Shown here: piece by piece, positions 50,938 to 62,641 of the stretch | Position numbering within the stretch: position 1 is the stretch's first letter | How the letters are laid out: each line of letters starts with the position of its first letter | Source of the DNA: Pyrenopolyporus hunteri | Taxonomy: Eukaryota; Ascomycota; Sordariomycetes; Xylariales; Hypoxylaceae | Direction: 5' to 3' | Length of the DNA: 64,000 nt | Assembly: GCA_902806595.1 (NCBI GenBank) | Contig: CADCXC010000010.1 | Coordinates: 1 to 64,000 of the forward strand | The notes under the pieces: model-generated | Seen by the model: the letters and a program-made list of their open reading frames with translations, nothing else | What the model was told of the DNA's origin: nothing | Database searches by the model: none | Translations under genes and position numbers: made by a program

Positions 50938-53136
50938 GAATCGGGCCAGCTGGGCTGGATCCCGGCTTAAGGAGGGCTTATAAGTTATATACATGAAAAA
51001 GGATACTAGGTAGTGAAGGATACGGTCCTTCTAAAAAGAAATATATTAGGCAGCTCTTAGGGCATTGGCACAGCGAAAATATTTAACTTCTTGATTTTCT
51101 CCCCTGGTGTGTACTTGGAAAAGCCACTATCGGTGATCGGGCGGATTCCTCGATAAATGATAGGATCACATAGCCCGCGGTGGAATTATAAGAAAATAGA
51201 AGCCACCTAAGGAGGGATGTCTCAGTAGATAAGGCAGACAACCGAACAACTACGCCGGTAGTTTACCGTTGACGGTAAAGGAAAATGTCTAAATTTGGGA
51301 AAGTGAGGCGAATAAAAAAAAAAGTTTCGTTGGCGGCACCCCTTCCCCCTCTCCCCATAATCCGCGAAAACTTTTGCGTTGTAAGATTTGAACCGGGCGC
51401 CCGAGGAGCTGATAATGCGAAGCTGCGAGATAAGCAGTGGCTGAGGGAAGAAGTTGGAGGGGAGCCGTAGAAAATATAGAGAGCTGATGCACGGGCTCGC
51501 CCTCTTATCTTAACAGAAACCAGAGATGGCCGTGAAAAAGCAACCCCCTGCAAGAGAGGGTTGCATAATGGGATGATTCCAAGAAGTGAACCGGGACGGG
51601 GCATGCAGCCCCGGGGAATTGGAATGGCTCCATTTACGACCCACCACTCGCTCAGGTGCCTGCATGCTTGGTGTCCGGAGAGGGCCATCTTCGATTGGGT
51701 AGGCTTGGTAATTCGGATATGTCGTAGGTTGGTTGCTATAGATTTATCTTGCATACATGACTTGCTAACGATATACGGAATATTGACAAGCAGGTGAGGT
51801 CATGCAGTGTTGGGTGTAGGATACCACCCACCTTAGGGAGGCATGTATGCTGGACTTGTCCTCCATGGCAATAGGCAATCCACTCGACTTTGACGAGATA
51901 ATGCTTTTTGTCTTACCCATCCCAGCGACACAGTACAGAATTCATACCTAAGGCTGCTAAGGACCTTGAGTAGGTACATAGGTAGATACGAATTGCTGTG
52001 GTGCGCCGTTAGGATGGGATAGGATATGGATGGAACCCCTGAGACTAGGTAGGTAGATAGTTCCATGGGGCTTATGACTCGTCGTGTGTGACGGCAGTTT
52101 AACGCCATTCGGAGCTACTCTCGCCTCAGCCAAGGGACGGAAAGCCATGGAAGTTGTTCACTCGAATCCAGGATGTTTCGGTGTAATTAGGTAGGTAAGA
52201 ATGGAAGTTGACTTGCCTACTTACCTAGGTAGGTATATAACGATTTGCGAAATCGTGCGATTCATTTCTTTAAACTGATTTGAATCGATACGAATCTCTT
52301 TGACATAAAAGGAGAAGGAAAAAAAAAGGAATTAAGTTATTAGTCGAGTCTAAAAAGAATTAGTTACGTCTTAGGTACTATGTAGATTCCCCGATGAAAG
52401 CTGTTGGAGCTGTGCCGATCCCTGTCTGCCCTGGAACTCCCTGTACGATGGAGGTTTAGCCTGCTTACCCCCACTAATCCGTCTACCCCTTCAGGGCTAT
52501 CTGTGCAGCCTGTGCGGCACACCCTAGTGGCTCCCTCCTAGTGGCACGCCCATCACCGAAAAAAAGCAGGGAGTAAGCGTAGCGCGCTAAGCCCGAAATG
52601 TTTAATTGACCAGCTCTAGGTCATGTGAAATCGCGAGAGTATCGGGTCGCACCTGACGCGTGGGCCAACTACCATCACCAAATTAACGTGTTTGCCTGAA
52701 AGATACGGACTACAGCAGCGACCGAAAGAAAAAGGGAAGTGCAGCGCCATGCATTCCCAAATACAACCTGACATGGGTCTGCCACTATATAAGGTAGGCA
52801 CCGCCCGAGAATTTCTTTCCATCCAATTATTTTCAAATTTGGAAGCCTCGGGCAGGTAAAGGTAGGCCATTTCCGCATCTCGTCGTCAAAACTCATCAAT
52901 CTCATCTCCTCATCTCCTCATCCTTTCATCTTTTCATCCTCTCTCGCCCTTTTCCTCCTCGGAACCGTTTTAAATCGTCGCAACCGAGATATCTCTATCT
53001 GATCTGATCTCTATTGTCTTAATTGAAATACACGTCGGCTCTCGACCATTCAGACAATTTGTATGCGATAATAAAGGAGATACATCTCCTAAACATTTAA
53101 AACAATTAATTCGAGGCCAATTTTCATTCATTCAAG
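50938..53136. other. Intergenic region of 2.2 kb
   Basis: No supported gene is seen; several ORFs of 60-160 codons on both strands lack motifs. TAGGTAGGTA motifs occur near 52045, 52185 and 52225. The last 300 bases are pyrimidine-rich (TCTCATCTCCTCATC near 52900-52960), as is common in fungal promoters and 5' leaders. Confidence 0.45.
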
Positions 53137-54198
53137 ATGTTCGGTCGCCGATTTGAGCCGCCACAAGCCAAGAGCTTCTCCAAGACCTCAAAGGTCAATA
53201 AGTCCAGCTCATCTTTTAGCAAGAGTAACGGAGTTACGAAGAGTCGCCATGATCCCCGTCAACATCGCCGTCCTGCGACCGCAACGTCTTCCGACGTACA
53301 CATGATGGGTACTGGACTCTCGCCAACTGGGTATGTGTCTCATTTGATCATTTTTCCTTTCTGATTTACTCGCGCACATTAACTAACATCTCCCCTCTCG
53401 CAGCACCCTGACGCCCTCCATCGTCACCCTTGTCATCGGCAAGGACCAGCGTATCTTCGCCGCCCACGAAGACGTCCTCTGCGCTTCGCCGTGGTTCCAA
53501 CAAGCCTTGTCGAACCAGTTCATGGAGCCCCAGAACTCGAAGCGGATCCACCTCCCAGACGAGGAGCCCGAGATCTTCTCGTCCGTCCTTGAATATCTCT
53601 ACAAGGGCGACTACTATCCTCGTCTGATCCACAACAAGCGTCGGAACTCGTGGGAGATTGAACAGACGGAAGAGGAAGGCCGCACATCGGCCGAGTCTAC
53701 CGTCTACCATCATGACATCGATGGCGACATCCTAAAGGACACCGTCATCTATTGCACTGCCGAAAAGTACGGCCTCGAGGAACTCAAGCGGGTCGCCTTG
53801 CGCAAGCAGGGTCTTCGTAAGTCAATCCATCGCCGCCTAGGGTTGTAGTTTCGTCAAGTACTAATATATCAGTAGAGTCGGGCATTCAGTGTAGCACCAT
53901 CCTCACATCGGCTCGTTACGCATATGCCAATACTCCCGACACTGACTCCAAGTTGCGTGCGCACTACCTAGCTCTCATCATTCGGAGCCGCAGCACCTTC
54001 AAGCGCAGCGGCACCATGCAGCTGGAGATGTTTAACGGAGGGACGCAGTTATTCTTCGATCTCTTCGTTGCTCTTTGCAACCACGTCGACGACATTTCCA
54101 GCGCTCAGTAAGTTGCTCATTCGAAACAATCTTTTCGCTACGACTCACTAACACCACTCATTAGAAACACACCAAAGAGCAATCGCCAGTTCTTTTAA
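53137..54198 (+). CDS. BTB/POZ domain protein, four exons
   Basis: Exons 53137-53330, 53404-53816, 53873-54107 and 54165-54198 give 291 aa. A Ser/Lys-rich N-terminal tail (about 65 aa) precedes the BTB fold: VTLVIGKDQRIFAAHEDVLC, SPWFQQALSNQFME, IHLPDEEPEIFSSVLEYLYK. A helical extension follows (YCTAEKYGLEELKRVALRK, and further on LRAHYLALIIRSR). BTB domains mediate dimerisation and cullin-3 or transcription-complex binding; the fungal single-BTB class has mostly unknown partners. The second intron has tandem acceptors CAGTAG (after 53872 or 53875), which would change one residue only (Leu-Glu versus Gln). The last intron has an ideal GTAAGT donor overlapping an in-frame TAA. Unspliced transcripts would stop at 54111 with almost the same protein. 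Confidence 0.88.
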
Positions 54199-56417
54199 AC
54201 CGCTTCATCATTTATATTTTTAATCTCCACCTTATCATTTTCTATTATGCTTTATATCGCTCACGGACTTCAGCTCAAAATTGTAATGACCCATGATTTT
54301 TTTTTTATATTTTACTAAAATTTCCCCATGCGTCCTATTTTCATACCATCAAAGATTTGGGGATTTTGGTTCAAGCACGATAGCGATAAATACCACATCA
54401 ACGGCGTACCGGATGTTTATTGGGTTCAGGAATTTCCCGCAGTGGGTGATGTTACTTTTTTACCTTTTTGGTCTCTCTTGTACCAACATTGTTCTTGCCA
54501 CGGCCCGCTCCACCACGACGTTGGAGGGTTTCGTCGTGGCCATTACCCATACATTTCAGATTGCGACGAGAAAATGCCAGAAAATCATGAGTTTAGCGGA
54601 TGCTGCTGACGTGCGAGGGAAGTCGACAGCGGTAGCATGTTTAAGGAAAAGAAGAATCTAAGAAATGAGGAAATACTACGCAGGTACGAGAGAAAAGGGG
54701 GATCGGTTTTGGTTGTTGCGAGGAACGCTCGCGGTGGATTATCTCATGAGTCCTGCCACTGTACTATTGTATTCTAGACTATCGTTGATAGCAGCAGCAG
54801 ACTGCTTTCTTCCCCTGGTCCCGTTTTGATTTCTGACACCGGACCAGGGGTTTTTCGGGAGATACAGAATGCAGGAAAAAAAAAACCTAATGAATAAACG
54901 TTCTTGTATATATTTAACCATGTCAAGTCCGTCTAAATCACCGTGAGATCGTTCTTGGTTGGTAATCAATTCGAAACTCGGTGAGAAAAACACAACTGGC
55001 ATCTTTCTCTGCTTCAAGACGCCCGCCGAAAGTTACGCAATTAGGCGTGGTACCCAGATATAAAACGGTCCGAATAAACTGAGATCGACTAAAAGGGCGA
55101 GCAATGTCCGAGCGACCAACGAATCGAACCCGTATATCTTGATTCGCCAATGGCTTGTTTCATTAGCTGCTTCTAGCTGCTTACCTGCGGCCTCCTGTAT
55201 CTCGGACTGGGCTAGACGAGTTGGTGTGTGGGGATGATAGACGGGGCGGATGCTTGTGTGGTGAACGGTAGGTAAGTAGGTAGATATGTATTATAGTATA
55301 GGTGATGGCTCTCGCTGTTGAGTACGAGAGGAACGAGAGCTTATGGAGATTGTCTAGGTAGCTTAAGGGAGGGGAATGAGATCGCACCATTTTCAGCTTT
55401 ACTCTAATCATTCGATTAGGTATTATACTCAATATTTCCATCTCTTTCTCTTCTTTTTTTTTTTCTAGCACGGTCCTCAAGTCTCGCTGAGAAATATATT
55501 CCTATTGAATATCTACTCCCTCCGTGTCCCTAAGATGGTGATACCTATCTACCTTTGCATATATGTAGGTATGTACACCCCGGCCTCACGAGTTAACGTG
55601 GTCGCAAATGGCCCCCACCCGGGTTCCAAGAACCGACGGCAAGGGGGTGGATGGAGGGTGGGTGGGAGGGATACATAAGAGGGAAGGGAGGGAGGGAGGG
55701 AAGGATGTGTGAGTCATTCCACTCCGCATCCACCCGTACAGAAGTACCTAGCCTATCTTAGGTATAATTTAGCAACTTCAGCACGCATCGAAGGATTGAT
55801 GGAACAGTTGCAGTGGACTGGTCTTCCCCGGAGGTTTCTTCTCCACGATATCGTGCATTGATAAGTAGGTATGTAACTGTATGCGACCATGGCAACGTCA
55901 CTTACATTAGCTTGGGTTGTTCTTCATTAATATAATATACCACTTGATAGGTCCGGCCGAGCAGTGCTCTATAGGCGTGTTTATATAATGAGACATATGG
56001 ACACACCATGAATTTACTCTTAGATACGGTACTAAACCGTCTAGATTGCCCTCGCTACGAGTTAAAGCAGCGAAGCACAATGAAACATGATGGTGTGCCA
56101 CAATAAATTTATTAGTAGGATTCACGATGCATCCAAATATGCCTCGTTGGATTCCCATTCGCCCTATGGCCAGACTAAAAGGATGCTGCAGAACGGGAAC
56201 TAACACATACCCGATTCTAGTCATACCCTTCTTCCCCACACCCGAGAGTCAGCCGCATCCTCGATGCAAGGCAGCCGAGTGTCACCGTCTCGATCAGCAA
56301 ATCCTTTAGCTGCCTAGGTGGGCGACGCGTATTTAAAGTGTCGCCTGCTCGCAGCCTCATATAGTTAGGCGACGGGTGCGTACCTCGCTTCTTCGTCCAG
56401 CCGTCCAGTTCATTGAC
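54199..56417. other. Intergenic region between BTB and CSN12-like genes (convergent)
   Basis: No supported gene is seen. Holds the 3' regions of both genes, a G-rich GGGAGGGAGGGAGG stretch near 55680-55705 and TAGGTA motifs near 55265-55285. Minus-strand ORFs at 54739-55150 lack motifs. Confidence 0.45.
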
Positions 56418-58268
56418 TCAGACCCCCGTACCGGGAAAGGCGCCATTCTTGCTAAGAACGACGAAGCCGCGCTCGTGAGCAATATATCCCTTCATCAGGT
56501 TCTGCCACAGTTTCGCAATGTCAGTGACTCATGCGCCCGGTGAGACATAGGGTGCTACCAATGAGAAAACATTGCGCACTTGCGCAGGAGAAGGTGCAGA
56601 AGGACAAGGGCAGGCTTCGACTCCCATATATAGCGCCGAAGCCCTCATGTTAAGGACGCGAAACACACTGAGCTTATAGGCCATATAATCCGTCATTTCT
56701 ACTCATCCAAAGAATCCCCACAGAGTGTTAAAAAATACATACCTTATAGATCATATTAGCCAAGAGACATTCTACCTCATCAGTATCGATGTCCTCTCCA
56801 CTACTGATCTTCATCGCCGCAGCGAACTCGGCCACCGGTATTCTCGTGCGACGAACGGGAGCCCCGCCATCTTTGGCTTCCTCGAAACCACCCAAGATGA
56901 AAACTTTTCGCAGAAGATTCCTCAAGGCGATATCGCGGCCACGTTCCAGAGTGAGGTAAATGCGCCATTTGATAAATTCGTCTTGGCCGTCTCGTAGGGC
57001 AACGTCGAATGCGCGAAGATCCGCCTTCTTGATCGCCGCGCCTAGAGGCAGGAATAGCTGCTGGAGTCGAGGGAATGGCTCGAGTAATTTAGAACTAGGA
57101 AGTGTGTGGGTGGTAAGAAGATGGCACGGGATGAGGTAGGTCAGTATCAGCCTATGATGCGGTAAGTAGATGAAACCAGCATATCGAGCCGACCTTCGGG
57201 ACTTACTCAAGATTCCGCTTGGAGTCTTTGTGGCACATATGCCACGCTGTGGTAAGGCTTTCTTCAGCCTAGGTAGCGTCAGCCGGTAATACAACATACC
57301 ATGTTATAATAGTATACGTACCTCGATGTAGTTCTCTTCGAGGAATGCTAAGACTCCTTCGTAATACTTGAAAGTGACTTGCTGCGACTTGGGAAACCTG
57401 TCGAGCGACGGCATGTCTCCTCGGCCTGCTTGGATAGCCTTGAGAACGTTTTTGGACAACGTCGCCGAGTTTAGTTTGAAGTAACTCTTGAATAGGAGGT
57501 TGATGGCGTAGTAGATACCCCATTTACGGGATTCCTCCAGTGGCGCTCTGAATATGAGTTAGTCGGGAATCACATAGGAGAAAGATTGGTTTAAGAACCT
57601 GTCATTCAGGCACGTCTGGAAGATGCGATTAAGATGTCTGGTGCAGTCCTCTAGCATCTTGTGCTCCTCATACTCCGGGTCGAAGTCATCTTGCATGACG
57701 GCCTCAGCACTGTAGTCGGTGCTGTTTTTCCTCTCCTCGTCCGCGCGGATAGCAAACAGCCGCAGGTACTTCCCTGCGACATACAAGCATGGAATAGTCC
57801 AGTTCTCAAACTCGTGGTGTGTGTATCCGCGTATGACTTGGAGTGTTAACTCCTTCCATGCCTCATACACCTTCGTCCACGAAGATTTAGATGACTTTAA
57901 CTTGTTAGCGGTAAGCTCAGAGAGGGTCAAGATCACAGATGGAAGTTGTGGCCTTGGTTAGACTACATGAGGCATACCTTCGCGTCGCTACGCAGACCTT
58001 CTACGGCAAGGATTTCTCCGACGGCCTTCCAGTAGGCCAGGTATATCTCGAACCAGCCGCTTGCCTCCTCCTGGGACAGCCTAGGGCGCGAGGGGTCCGT
58101 GTAAAGTAGGTAATTAAGGTCGGACGTGGCATCTCGGAGACTTCCTCTGCCCCAGAGAGATTGTAGCTTCTCGGAATAAGCTTGTACATCCGGACGAATG
58201 GTTTCGGCAAGGCGGTCACCTTTCATCTCGGCAAACGCCGTTCTGAATTCCTTTATGAGCAACTCCAT
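56418..58268 (-). CDS. csn12: PCI-domain protein, COP9 signalosome subunit 12-like (CSN12/Thp1/PCID2 family)
   Basis: Six exons on the minus strand: 58268-57978, 57915-57599, 57547-57322, 57268-57207, 57151-56743 and 56501-56418. They total 462 aa with an unbroken frame. Recognisable family blocks are TIPCLYVAGKYLRLFAIRAD (about 150), RKWGIYYAINLLFKSYFKLN, KYYEGVLAFLEENYIEAEES, LTYLIPCHLLTT and the PCI winged-helix end VECLLANMIYK-NLMKGYIAHERG, ending FVVLSKNGAFPGTGV. Length is as expected for CSN12-like proteins. Relatives act with the TREX-2/Thp3 mRNA-processing machinery or associate with COP9. The role here is inferred from the family. Four introns are 51-62 nt and the last is 241 nt. The gene diverges from the eL20 gene. 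Confidence 0.88.
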
Positions 58269-58876
58269 GGCATGTGCTTGGAGGAGAGAAAAGAAGAGGC
58301 GGCGGGTTCAATGGAAATGGAAACCCCAGCGTCTCAATAATGAAAAATTAAAGAATTATAGTGGAATGAACCGGGCATGGTATAATAGTACTTGTGTCAT
58401 CTCCTGACCACTAGACAACTTGAAGCTGAGTGAGTGTGAGTGTCGGCGGGTTAAGGGAGTACCTGACTCTTTGACCGGTTTGTTCCGTTTTGATTGGTTG
58501 AAGTTGGGCGCGGAAGGCCAGAGCTACATGACCCGCTTTTCCCTAGGATTAGGTCCCTTACATAATGTAGATAGGTACGTACCTGACACCTAGCCCCGAG
58601 GCGACGCCACAACCGTAACCACCAAGCCACATTAAACCCCCCACTTCAACGAGTACATCGAAGCCACAGGCCACTAGGGCGAACAAACCCTTAGCACCAG
58701 AATTTTTGCGAAATCTTCGCCCGTAAGCGAGTTTATCGTTCAACACCTGCACCCGACCAAGCCCGGACTTTTTCCAACCACGAAACGCCTTCAAGATCAC
58801 GACCACATACACACCAAGTCACAGTAGGTTGAACACTCGACGAAAACCTGTTGGTTGAATACTAACATACTTTAAG
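58269..58876. promoter_or_regulatory. Divergent promoter region of csn12-like and eL20 genes
   Basis: 608 bp separate the two divergent starts. An 84-codon minus ORF (58558-58812) overlaps it without motifs. No specific factor site was assigned. Confidence 0.45.
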
Positions 58877-59916
58877 ATGGGTAAGCTCCAAGTTTTATTT
58901 CCCTTCTCCCGCCAGCGCACAGCACAATCCGCGGAGACGAATAGCGAAACGTTCGACCGATTCAATCTTCAAACAAAACCTCGATTAGAAGAATTGTGGT
59001 GGGACGAGTTGTCACGCCAATTGCGCCGCGTAGCCTCATAGCCGCGCAGGTTTTACGAAATTTTTTCAGGCGGACATGGCGATTGTGATCGGGTGCTCGA
59101 GAAATTGGGACTTCGACTACACTTCACACACGACTTGCTACAAATTGATCGCGCAAATACTTGACAACGAATCGGTCTTCGAGACTCCTATGCTTAATCG
59201 CGCCCGGAATTCGCTCCGTCTAACTACACCAGGATAAATGTTTGGAGGAAGAGACGTCGCTGACTGTGTTGCCTTCAGGTCGTCTCCAGGAATACCAGGT
59301 CATTGGGCGCCATCTGCCCACCGAGGCCAACCCTACCCCCAAGCTCTACCGCATGCGAATCTTCGCCCCCAATGAGGTCGTCGCCAAGTCCCGCTTCTGG
59401 TACTTCCTTACCAAGTTGAAGAAGGTCAAGAAGGCCAATGGCGAGATTGTTAGCCTGAACAAGGTATGCCAAGGCAACCGCGCCTGGATCAGGAAGACAA
59501 GGGAAATTAATGTTTGCGATAGATCGCCGAGAAGAACCCCCTCCGCGTCAAGAACTTCGGCATCTGGATCCGATACGACTCCCGATCCGGCACCCACAAC
59601 ATGTACAAGGAGTACAGAGAGATGTCGCGAACGGAGGCCGTCGAGGCCCTGTACCAGGATATGGCCGCCCGACACCGTGCTCGGTTCCGGTCGATTCACG
59701 TACGACACCCTCGGCCGAAATGCATTGTGTTTACGGAGTCGCTAACAACAGTAACAGATCCTACGCGTTGTCGAGCTTGAGAAGACCGAGGACGTCAAGC
59801 GACCTTACATCAAGCAGCTCGTTTCCAAGAACCTTTCTTTCCCTCTCCCTCACCGCGTACCCAAGATCAGCAACAAGAAGGTGTTCAGCGCCACTCGACC
59901 TTCCACATTCGCATAA
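58877..59916 (+). CDS. rpl20: 60S ribosomal protein eL20 (L20/L18a)
   Basis: Exons 58877-58880, 59279-59463, 59523-59699 and 59758-59916 give 174 aa, the usual eL20 length. The protein begins MGRLQEYQVIGRHLPTE, then PKLYRMRIFAPNEVVAKSRF, KNFGIWIRYDSRSGTHNMYK, YREMSRTEAVEALYQDMAAR, VKRPYIKQLVSKNLSFPLPH and ends ATRPSTFA. The first coding exon is only ATGG; a 398-nt intron then splits the second codon, which fits the known habit of ribosomal protein genes to have an early intron. Splice sites are GTAAGC/TTCAG, GTATGC/GATAG and GTACGA/AACAG with a GCTAAC branch in the last. It forms part of the large ribosomal subunit. Confidence 0.97.
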
Positions 59917-60118
59917 GGGTTTTTTCGTGTTGCCGTCGGGGATTAGGGAATCGGTTTGCCGGTGTTCATTACGGAATTGCGGAAAACTTCTTCATTGGCA
60001 TGTATGCTCCATAGGTAGAGCAAAAATGCATACTACAGAGGAGCAATGAGTTGCATTGAGTACTTCTACATGATGTACAGACGACCCAGTTGCCTGAGTG
60101 CATACGTGACCGTCAGAT

Positions 60119-62641
60119 TCACTGATTCGTAGCATCGCTTGACCCCGATTTCGAATACCCGTCAGCGCCGCCTTGCGTATCATTCACGAAATCGTCCCAA
60201 GTACTCCCACCCATAGGCGGCAGGTTTTGGCCGCTGAAATCCAACATAGGCATGTCAAGGTTGAGATCGAACCACCCCCACATCGATTCGTTCAATACGT
60301 TCGGCGACAAGCTGAGCGTGTCTAGATCCGGTGGCACGCTAGGTGCCCCGGCATTATGTATTTCGGCCCCGTAGACACCGTCCGGCTGCGCCGTCATAGT
60401 ATAATCCGCTCCCATCTGCGCTACGCCGCCCCTTAGATTACAAGATCTCGCGTACATCGTACAGTCAGGTTCTATGTCCATATCATCCGTAGTCGTTGCC
60501 GCTATTATAGGACCAGTTCTGGAACTGGTAGCCGTAGCAGGAACGGCGGCGGCGGCAGTGGCAGTAGTAGTAGTCGTAGTAGTTGTTGTAGTAGGGGCAG
60601 TAGAAGTAAAAGTAGTCGTAGCAGGCGCCATAGCAGCCAGTCTCGCTGCCTTAGCCTTCTTGTATAGCTTGCGGATGGGCCGCCACAGAGATCCGTCCTT
60701 GGTGTCGGCGATGACCTCGCTCCACTTGGGGAACACGTCCTCGACGGTGCGCCACGCCCGCTCGACGAGCTCCCCTCGCGTTTGCGTGCAGAGCTCTGCC
60801 AACGCAACGGCTAGAGGGTGCCATTGCACGTACGTCTCCGCCCACCACGCGAACCGCGGCCCCTGAGGCCCCGTCGTCAGGAACTCGTTCAGCTCGACGA
60901 TCGAGATCGCCGTGCGCAGCGTCGCCTCGTGCGGGAATATTTCGCCGGTTGCCGACGACCCGCTTCCTCCTCCCGACAGTACTCCACCCGCTACTCCTCC
61001 CGCTCCTATTCCCGCCGCCGATCCGCTCGTAACCCCGCCCTGCCGCGACACCGAGCCCGCTCGCGGCCGGCGCCGCGGGTGTAAGGGGTACTGCATGATG
61101 AGCCAGAGCTTGAGGATCACGATGCGCACCATGACGGAGGCGAGGTACGACGGCACATGGTTGGGGTCGGCGTCGGCGACGAATTGCGCCTCGAGGCTCT
61201 GCGCGTGCCGCAGCGTCTCTTCCACGCCCTTGGACGGCGGGCCCGCGCCGCCACCATCGGCGCCACCAAAGCCACCGCCTTCCAAGCCCCGCGCGTCCTG
61301 CGCGTGCTCGATAGCCAGGAACAGGCCCGAGCACCGCACCGTGCACAGGTTAAACGTCATGTCGGTGGGCCCGGGCTTCTCGACCAGCGGGCCGCGGGAG
61401 TCCGGGCCGAAGTCGGCGTCGTCCAGGCTCAGGGGCATGCGGGTGTCGAAGCTCTCGCGCGAGACGATGGTGTTGGTGCCGCGGTCCTCGGACGCCCGGA
61501 CGTCCAGGACGACGAGCTGCCACCAGAGGCGGCGGCGCAGCTCCGCCTCGTACGGCGCGTGGCGCGCGTGGCTGCTCTCGCGGTGCAGGGAGAGGGCCTG
61601 GGCGAGCCGGATCGGCAGGGAGAGCAGCGCCCACGAGGCGCGCGAGCCGGAGGGCGAGAGGCGCACGCAGGCCGTGTACAGGGTCAGCGCCTGGATCACC
61701 TCGATGTTGTTGTTGCTGAGGTAGTGCGCCTGCACGAGCAGGTGCTCGATCGTGGACGCGTAGGCGTGGAGCAGGTCCTCGCGCCGCCGGCCGAGCCGCG
61801 CCGCGCAGGCCGGCGGCGAGAGGCTGGCCACGGCCGCGTAGTAGATGGCGAAGAAGAGGGCTTCGCGCTCCGGGGAGAGCTGCGCGCGCGACTCGGGCGC
61901 GTGCGCGAGGGAGAAGAGCGCGCCTTCGATGGTGGGCCGGTGCAGGATCTTCAGGATCATGTCCACGTTGGTGAAGTACGTCGACGCGAGGAAGAGGATC
62001 TGCCCCGGGGGCGGGTGCTCGACGTGCTCGTACGAGAAGCGGGGCGAGCCCATGAGAAGCATGCCCGACGAGAGGGCGGACGTGCTGGGGCTGCTGTGGT
62101 CGTTGGCGGCCGACTCGGGCGTGGCCTCCTGCACCGTCTGCTGCCGCTGCTCGTCGTCGGAGTCGGTAGACGATTCCAGCGCCTGCCTGAGCCCTTCGAC
62201 TTCGATGCAGAGACTGGACCAGAACTGCCCGCTGAGATACTGCGACGCTTTGCTGTCCTGCAGCGCCTTCTTCCAGTCGTCCTCCGTCGCGTCGGTAGCG
62301 ACGTGCCTTGGGTCTCCGAAAGGACGCTGCTCACTACTCGGACCAGCCGAGGGCCCTGAGGCCGACTCTGCTTCGCCGCCCGCTTCCAGGCTCGCGAGGC
62401 CCACCTTGCCTACGATGGACTCGAGCCGGCTCAGGCGCTGGAGCAGCTCGGAGTTCTTGGTGGTCCGGGGCTTCCGCATCCGCTTACGGACGGGGAAGAC
62501 GCAGCTCCCGCCGGAGCGGACGCAGTGGGAGCACGGGTATTCCCGGCTGCATTTGAGCTTCCGCGCGCGGCAGTTGGTGCAGCTCAAGGGCTTGGCCTGC
62601 GGTCGGGGAGAAGTGGCGTTGGCCGGTGGGTTGGGGTCCAT
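60119..62641 (-). CDS. Zn2Cys6 fungal transcription factor
   Basis: Single exon, 840 aa. The N-terminal zinc cluster has Cys21, 24, 31, 37, 40 and 47 (C-x2-C-x6-C-x5-C-x2-C-x6-C) within SCTNCRARKLKCSREYPCSH. A basic linker (RKRMRKPRTTK) and a short leucine-rich coiled coil (LLQRLSRLESIVGK) follow, as in Gal4-type dimers. The middle (about 200-600) is the fungal-specific homology region, with ALFFAIYYAAVASLSPPACA and LRRRLWWQLVVLDVRASEDR. Gly/Ser-rich loops and a Thr/Ala run (about 660-710, TTTTTTTTTT) are low-complexity. A C-terminal acidic/hydrophobic part (WGWFDLNLDMPMLDF) may activate transcription. No pathway genes are clustered with it, so targets are unknown. High GC in this gene generates long shadow frames on the plus strand (for example 61157-62359). 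Confidence 0.93.
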   Translation of the reverse strand: MDPNPPANATSPRPQAKPLSCTNCRARKLKCSREYPCSHCVRSGGSCVFPVRKRMRKPRTTKNSELLQRLSRLESIVGKVGLASLEAGGEAESASGPSAGPSSEQRPFGDPRHVATDATEDDWKKALQDSKASQYLSGQFWSSLCIEVEGLRQALESSTDSDDEQRQQTVQEATPESAANDHSSPSTSALSSGMLLMGSPRFSYEHVEHPPPGQILFLASTYFTNVDMILKILHRPTIEGALFSLAHAPESRAQLSPEREALFFAIYYAAVASLSPPACAARLGRRREDLLHAYASTIEHLLVQAHYLSNNNIEVIQALTLYTACVRLSPSGSRASWALLSLPIRLAQALSLHRESSHARHAPYEAELRRRLWWQLVVLDVRASEDRGTNTIVSRESFDTRMPLSLDDADFGPDSRGPLVEKPGPTDMTFNLCTVRCSGLFLAIEHAQDARGLEGGGFGGADGGGAGPPSKGVEETLRHAQSLEAQFVADADPNHVPSYLASVMVRIVILKLWLIMQYPLHPRRRPRAGSVSRQGGVTSGSAAGIGAGGVAGGVLSGGGSGSSATGEIFPHEATLRTAISIVELNEFLTTGPQGPRFAWWAETYVQWHPLAVALAELCTQTRGELVERAWRTVEDVFPKWSEVIADTKDGSLWRPIRKLYKKAKAARLAAMAPATTTFTSTAPTTTTTTTTTTATAAAAVPATATSSRTGPIIAATTTDDMDIEPDCTMYARSCNLRGGVAQMGADYTMTAQPDGVYGAEIHNAGAPSVPPDLDTLSLSPNVLNESMWGWFDLNLDMPMLDFSGQNLPPMGGSTWDDFVNDTQGGADGYSKSGSSDATNQ

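Noticed and set aside
51361..51480. Possible minus-strand tRNA or tRNA-derived SINE (GGTTCAAATC box)
   Set aside because: A B-box-like string is present, but the neighbouring bases cannot form a T-stem and no A-box or acceptor pairing was found.
54293..54661. 122-codon plus ORF after the BTB gene
   Set aside because: Most likely 3' UTR; no motif, no conserved start context, and overlapped by another equally weak frame.
54739..55150. Minus-strand ORFs of 92 and 70 codons
   Set aside because: Overlapping frames without motifs in a spacer; no splice structure joins them convincingly.
61157..62359. 400-codon plus-strand ORF
   Set aside because: Shadow of the GC-rich Zn2Cys6 gene; Arg/Gly/Ala/Val-rich without domain motifs, whereas the minus strand has the zinc cluster.
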